Positions 20,417 through 24,072 of a stretch of DNA of 24,072 bases are shown in pieces. The position numbers were made by a program, and so were the translations under genes. The DNA lies in assembly GCA_046484625.1 (NCBI GenBank), contig JAWOIO010000174.1, positions 1-24,072 on the forward strand, in the 5' to 3' direction. The DNA is from DASUAO01 sp046484625 (lineage in GTDB: Bacteria > Actinomycetota > Acidimicrobiia > IMCC26256 > PALSA-555). Positions within the stretch are counted from its first letter, which is position 1. Every line of letters begins with the position of its first letter. Under the pieces are notes generated by a model. The model did not search any database and was not told the DNA's origin. It worked only from the letters and a program-made list of their open reading frames with translations.

Positions 20417-21202
20417 ATGCCGCCGGCGGATCCCCTCGACTTCACGGGCCGGGTCGTCGTCGTCACCGGTGGCGCACGAGGTGTGGGTCGGGGGATCACC
20501 GAGCGATTCCTCGATGCCGGCGCCGAGGTAGTCGTCTGCGGACGCACCGAGCCAGAGTCGGTTCCCGAGGCCGGCGGGCGGTCGGCGGTGTTCGTGGCCG
20601 CCGACATCCGCGACCCGGACCAGATCGACGTCGTCGTCGCGACCACGATCGAGCGGTTCGGCCGACTCGACGTGCTCGTGAACAACGCGGGTGGCGCGCC
20701 ACCCGCCGACTCGGCCACGGCCTCCCCCAAGTTCACGACCGCGATCATCAACCTCAACCTGATCGCGCCCCTCGTGTTCGCCCAACGGGCCTTCGCGGTG
20801 ATGGATACCCAGGACGACGGCGGCACCATCATCAACATCGCGAGCGTGAGCGGCACGCGAGCGAACCCCGAGGGCGTGGCGTACGGCGCGGCGAAGGCCG
20901 GGCTCATCAATGCCACCCAGACGCTCGGGGTCGAGTTCGCCCCGAAGGTCAGGGTCGTGTGCGTGACCGCCGGCATGGTGCGCACCGAGCAGTCGCACCT
21001 GTACTACGGCGACGAGGACGGCATCGCGGCAGTCGGCGCGACCGTGCCGCTCGGGCACATCGCCGACCCGTCGGAGATCGCCGACGTGTGCCTGTTCGCG
21101 GCATCGCCCCTCGCCCGCTACGTGACCGGCGAGCAGATCGTCGTGCATGGTGGCGGCGAGATGCCCGCCTACCGTGACGCCGCGGAGAACACGAGCCCCT
21201 GA
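20417..21202 (+). CDS. Short-chain dehydrogenase (Rv3549c-like, steroid cluster)
   Basis: A 261-residue classical SDR with TGGARGVG at 17-24, an Arg after the second strand (CGRTE, pointing to NADP), ADIRD, NNAGGAPP near 90, the Ser in NIASVSG and the Tyr-Lys pair in YGAAK. The C-terminus has the usual YVTGEQIVVHGGGEMP dimer strand. It is divergent from echA20, the arrangement of Rv3549c and Rv3550, which supports a dehydrogenase role in steroid ring or side-chain breakdown; the substrate is not assigned. It appears to be transcribed as a leaderless mRNA. The stop lies 13 bp from the convergent unknown gene. Confidence 0.87.
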   Translation: MPPADPLDFTGRVVVVTGGARGVGRGITERFLDAGAEVVVCGRTEPESVPEAGGRSAVFVAADIRDPDQIDVVVATTIERFGRLDVLVNNAGGAPPADSATASPKFTTAIINLNLIAPLVFAQRAFAVMDTQDDGGTIINIASVSGTRANPEGVAYGAAKAGLINATQTLGVEFAPKVRVVCVTAGMVRTEQSHLYYGDEDGIAAVGATVPLGHIADPSEIADVCLFAASPLARYVTGEQIVVHGGGEMPAYRDAAENTSP

Positions 21203-21215
21203 CGGTAGGTGTCCG

Positions 21216-22133
21216 TCAGCGGACGCCGAGGTACTGGTACCAGCGCTGCTTCGAGCGGTCGGTGAGCTCGACGACACCGCTCCGCTGGGTCCAGCTCACC
21301 AGCAGGCCGGACTCCTCGATGAACGCGAGGACCTCGGCGTGGGGACGGGCCGAGAACGCGACCCATGGGGTCACCCGCAGCCGCTCGTCGCGCCGGGCAC
21401 GTTCGAGGCGCCACTTGGTCTCGAGAAGTGGGCCGATCGCGGCGAGCGACTCGGCCCGACCACGGCCGGCGACGATGCGGCACACGTCGAGGACGACCAC
21501 ATCGCGCACCCGGCGGGCGATGATCCGCGGTTCCTCGCTCGGCGACGCGCCCGCCCCCTTGCCGAGTCCGAGCGCGAAGTCCTGGGACCGCAGCATCCGC
21601 GAGGTCGGACCGATCACGTCGTGCGCGGCAAGCGCCAACCCCTTCTCACCACGGGTCGCTGTCGCTCGCCACGGCGATGCCGGGAGCGTCGCGAGCATCT
21701 CGACGTCGCGGGCGTTGCGCTCCCGCAGCCATCCGTCGAGGACGGTCAGGGCGCGGGGCCGCGGATCGAGTCGCACCGATCCCTGACGCAGCTCGGGGAC
21801 CCACCGCCGGATCGTCGGCGCCGGGAGCGGGTCGGCCGCGAGAACCCGGCTACGAGGCCGGTCGATCGCGACCGTGAACTCCGGCTGCGTCCCCTTCGTC
21901 GGGGCCTTCGCGCGGCCGACCGCGACGACGCCGATGTCGCCGTCGGGGATGAAGCACCAGACGAGGTCGCCGGCCCGCGCGTCGACGAGCGGCCCACGCA
22001 CCTCGCACACGAAGCGGTCGAGCCCGCCGGTGAGCACTGCGGACTGGAGCGCGTCGAAGGTGCCCTCGATCGCACGGCCACCTCGGCCCACGAAGCGCAC
22101 CCAGGGCGAGACGGGCACGAGCCACTCGCTCAT
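21216..22133 (-). CDS. Uncharacterised protein, possible EVE/PUA-like N-terminal domain
   Basis: A 305-residue soluble protein that I do not recognise. Residues ~1-110 alternate strands (SEWLVPVSPWVRFVGRGG, RFVCEVRGPLVDARAGDLVWCFIPDGDIGVVAVGRA). The GDLVW ... GVVAVGRA pattern resembles EVE/PUA-like domains that bind modified bases, but this is weak evidence. Residues ~120-215 are Arg-rich with several helices (LDGWLRERNARDVEMLATLP). The C-terminal ~60 residues (KWRLERARRDERLRVTPWVAF through SKQRWYQYLGVR) look like a small helical or winged module. No signal peptide or membrane segment is present. It stands alone between the SDR and ipdF; no partner is apparent. CAGACT six nt before the ATG could be a weak -10. 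Confidence 0.6.
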   Translation of the reverse strand: MSEWLVPVSPWVRFVGRGGRAIEGTFDALQSAVLTGGLDRFVCEVRGPLVDARAGDLVWCFIPDGDIGVVAVGRAKAPTKGTQPEFTVAIDRPRSRVLAADPLPAPTIRRWVPELRQGSVRLDPRPRALTVLDGWLRERNARDVEMLATLPASPWRATATRGEKGLALAAHDVIGPTSRMLRSQDFALGLGKGAGASPSEEPRIIARRVRDVVVLDVCRIVAGRGRAESLAAIGPLLETKWRLERARRDERLRVTPWVAFSARPHAEVLAFIEESGLLVSWTQRSGVVELTDRSKQRWYQYLGVR

Positions 22134-22217
22134 CGCGACAGTCTGGCCGAGCGCGTGCCCGGTCCGGCGCTCTGTTGGCCGGCGTGCCGGTGCAGCGACC
22201 TCGGGACCCGCCGATCC

Positions 22218-23012
22218 TCAGGCGCGCTGACTGCTGACCGAGACGACCTCGCCGGTCATGTACGACGAGTAGTCGCTCGCGAGGAACACCACGACGTTGG
22301 CGATCTCCCAGGGCTCGGCCGCACGGCCGAACGCCTCCCGCTCGGTCAGCTCGTCGAGCAGCTCGTCGCTCGTCACCTTCGCGAGGAACGGGTGCATCGC
22401 GAGGCTCGGCGCCACGGCGTTCACCCGCACACCGTGGGGCGCGGCCTCGACCGCGGCGCAACGCGTCAGCGCCATCACCCCCGCCTTGGCCGCCGCGTAG
22501 TGCGCCTGGCCGCGCTGGGCCCGCCAGCCCAGGACCGACGCGTTGTTCACGACGACACCCGATCCCCGCGCGGTCATATGACGGAGGGCGGCGCGCGTGC
22601 ACCGGAACGTCCCGTTCAGGGTCACGTCGAGCACCTGGTGCCACTGCTCGTCGGTCATCTCGACCAGGTCGACGGTGCCACCCAGCCCGGCGTTGTTGAC
22701 CATGACGTCGACGGCGCCGTACGCGTCGATCGCGGTCGCGAGCAGCGCCTCGACCTGTGACTCCACGGTCACGTCGCAGACGGCGGACGTGGGCGCGGTG
22801 CCGGCGATCTCCGCGAGCTGCTCGACGGCCTCACCGAGCCGACGCTCGTGATGGTCGCTCACGACCACCCGGGCGCCTTCCTCCAGCGCGCGCTTGGCGG
22901 TGGCGAACCCGATCCCGGTGCCGGCCGCGGCCGTGACCACGACGGTCTTGCCCTCCAGCAACGCGTGGGGCGGTGGCTCCGCAGGTGCGCGGGTCGCGCG
23001 ACGGTCGGTCAT
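22218..23012 (-). CDS. ipdF: IpdF, steroid ring C/D short-chain dehydrogenase
   Basis: A 264-residue SDR that closely follows mycobacterial IpdF (Rv3559c) as I remember it. The nucleotide loop is the unusual TAAAGTGIG, followed by VVVSDHHERRLGE, NNAGLGG, NNASVLGWRAQRGQAHYAAAKAG (Ser and Tyr-Lys) and SDYSSYMTGEVVSVS at the C-terminus. IpdF oxidises the 5-hydroxyl of the HIP-CoA-derived intermediate, before IpdC and EchA20. It overlaps the fadE30 stop by 4 bp (ATGA, 23009-23012), matching the Rv3559c-Rv3560c gene pair. The ATG at 23012 gives a protein of the expected length. Confidence 0.93.
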   Translation of the reverse strand: MTDRRATRAPAEPPPHALLEGKTVVVTAAAGTGIGFATAKRALEEGARVVVSDHHERRLGEAVEQLAEIAGTAPTSAVCDVTVESQVEALLATAIDAYGAVDVMVNNAGLGGTVDLVEMTDEQWHQVLDVTLNGTFRCTRAALRHMTARGSGVVVNNASVLGWRAQRGQAHYAAAKAGVMALTRCAAVEAAPHGVRVNAVAPSLAMHPFLAKVTSDELLDELTEREAFGRAAEPWEIANVVVFLASDYSSYMTGEVVSVSSQRA

Positions 23013-24072
23013 CTCGGCTCCTTCGGCAGCCCCAGGGCACGTTCCCCGATCACGTTGCGTTGGATCTCGTTCGCGCCGCCGTAGATCGTGTCGGCACGCG
23101 AGTAGAGGAACAGCCGCTGGAACGGTGTCAGGTCGTACGGCGCGCCGTCGGCGATCTCGGCGTCCGGGCCCAGCACCGCGAGCGCGAGCTCGCCCATCGA
23201 CCGGTGCAGCGTCGCCCAGTACAGCTTGTGCACGCTCGTGAGCCCCGTCATCGCACCCTGCTCGAGCGCGCTCATGGATCGCAGCGCGTTGAAGCGCATG
23301 ACCCTGAGCGCGATCCAGGTGTCGGCGATCCGTTGACGCATGGTCGGATCGTCGCTGCAGCCGCGCTTCTTCGCGACCTCGAGGATCGCGTGCAGCTCGT
23401 TCTCGAAGTCGAGCTGTTGCCCGAGGGTCGAGGCGCCCCGCTCGAATGCCAGCGTCCCCATCGCGACCCGCCACCCGTCGTTCACTTCGCCGACGACGTT
23501 CTCGGCAGCCGTGCGGGCGCCGTCGAAGAAGACCTCGTTGAACTCCGACGTCCCCGTGATCTGGGCGATCGGGCGGATCTCGATCCCGGGCTGGTCCATC
23601 TCGACCAGCAGGCAGGAGATCCCCTTGTGCTTCGGGGCGTCGCGGTCGGTGCGGCACAGGACGAAGCACCAGTCGGCCCAGGTCGCCAACGACGTCCACA
23701 CCTTCTGGCCGTCGATCACCCAGTCGTCGCCATCGCGGGTCGCGCGGGTGGCGACGTTCGCCAGGTCAGACCCGGCGTTGGGCTCGGAGTACCCCTGGCA
23801 CCAGATCTCGGTGCCGGCCAGGATCCCGGGGAGGAACCGCCGCTTCTGTGCGTCGGACCCGAACGCGATGACCGTCGGCCCGAGCAGCCCCTCCCCGACG
23901 ATCCCCACGCGGCCCGGCCCGTGGGCGCGCGCGTACTCCTCGTAGAAGATCACCTGTTGGGTGAGCGACAGACCCCGGCCGCCGTACTGGGTCGGCCACC
24001 CGATCCCGATCCATCCCGCGTCGCCGAGCGCCCGCTCCCACTCGGTCCGCTCCTCGACCAGCTCGTGCTCGT
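23009..24072 (-). CDS. fadE30: Acyl-CoA dehydrogenase FadE30 (N-terminus beyond window)
   Basis: About 353 C-terminal residues of an acyl-CoA dehydrogenase, cut at the window edge. Landmarks are GWIGIGWPTQYGGRGLSL, LLGPTVIAFG, IWCQGYSEPNAGSDLA, DGQKVWTSLATWADWCFVL, QITGTSEFNEVFFDGART, MGTLAFERGASTLGQQ and the C-terminal TIYGGANEIQRNVIGERALG. These match FadE30 (Rv3560c) as I recall it. FadE30 introduces the double bond into HIP-CoA side chains early in ring C/D breakdown. The usual catalytic-Glu site in the last helix is Gly here (IYGG), as I believe it is in the mycobacterial protein, so the base may be elsewhere or on a partner. The frame is open through the edge, so the true start is not visible. 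Confidence 0.92.
   Translation of the reverse strand, partial: EHELVEERTEWERALGDAGWIGIGWPTQYGGRGLSLTQQVIFYEEYARAHGPGRVGIVGEGLLGPTVIAFGSDAQKRRFLPGILAGTEIWCQGYSEPNAGSDLANVATRATRDGDDWVIDGQKVWTSLATWADWCFVLCRTDRDAPKHKGISCLLVEMDQPGIEIRPIAQITGTSEFNEVFFDGARTAAENVVGEVNDGWRVAMGTLAFERGASTLGQQLDFENELHAILEVAKKRGCSDDPTMRQRIADTWIALRVMRFNALRSMSALEQGAMTGLTSVHKLYWATLHRSMGELALAVLGPDAEIADGAPYDLTPFQRLFLYSRADTIYGGANEIQRNVIGERALGLPKEPR

Noticed and set aside
21147..22760. 537-codon plus-strand open frame
   Set aside because: Spans antisense to the unknown gene and ipdF; no recognisable motif.
1..24072. tRNA, rRNA or riboswitch genes
   Set aside because: No cloverleaf, conserved rRNA stretch or recognisable riboswitch core was found by eye on either strand.

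Overview
The window is a very GC-rich (roughly 70% by eye), tightly packed stretch of chromosome from an actinobacterium. An Acidimicrobiia-like or similar soil or marine actinomycete seems most likely, but I cannot fix the taxon. The evidence is the codon use, an F420-type luciferase-like oxidoreductase, GTG and TTG starts, start codons 7-10 nt downstream of TANNNT -10 boxes (leaderless or nearly leaderless mRNAs), and above all a steroid ring C/D degradation cluster of the kind known from Mycobacterium and Rhodococcus.

Layout. (1) 1-4905 is a mixed accessory segment: the N-terminal part of a nitrilase-family amidohydrolase, a half-length MFS transporter, a retinol-dehydrogenase-like SDR, an orphan family-5 solute-binding protein and an unrecognised polytopic membrane protein. 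(2) 4991-9093 holds a FadA3-like thiolase with a downstream O-methyltransferase, then a divergent pair (SDR and F420-type oxidoreductase) sharing a 20-bp intergenic palindrome. (3) 9074-20308 is a long minus-strand gene set, in transcription order echA20, a DUF35 Zn-ribbon protein, an SCP-x-type thiolase-like protein, ipdA, ipdB, ipdC, a beta-lactamase-fold esterase, a SnoaL-like protein, fadE31-like, a partner acyl-CoA dehydrogenase and fadA6. Many adjacent genes overlap by 1-4 nt. (4) 20417-21202 is a divergent SDR, the same arrangement I recall for Rv3549c/echA20 in M. tuberculosis. (5) 21216-22133 is an unknown, possibly EVE/PUA-like protein. (6) 22218-24072 is ipdF and the 3' part of fadE30, overlapping by ATGA.

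Together the ipd/fad genes encode the breakdown of the last two steroid rings (HIP-CoA to central metabolites). FadE30 and IpdF/IpdC act on the HIP-CoA derivative, EchA20 opens ring D, IpdAB opens the remaining ring, FadA6 does the thiolysis and the FadE31-type heteromer starts the next beta-oxidation round. FadD3, KstR2 and the ferredoxin of the classical regulon are not in this window.

The most unusual object is at 12410-13636. A 1,185-bp cassette sits between the SnoaL-like gene and fadE31. It is bounded by an exact 21-bp direct repeat, one copy of which is the 3' end of the SnoaL-like gene. Each end carries about 115 bp of composite palindrome (two direct plus two inverted ~30-bp units sharing the core TTCTCGTGACG). 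Its only gene encodes an AbiEi-type winged-helix domain fused to a DUF559/Vsr-like nuclease-fold domain. It looks like a recent insertion of an undescribed repeat-bounded element into the steroid operon.
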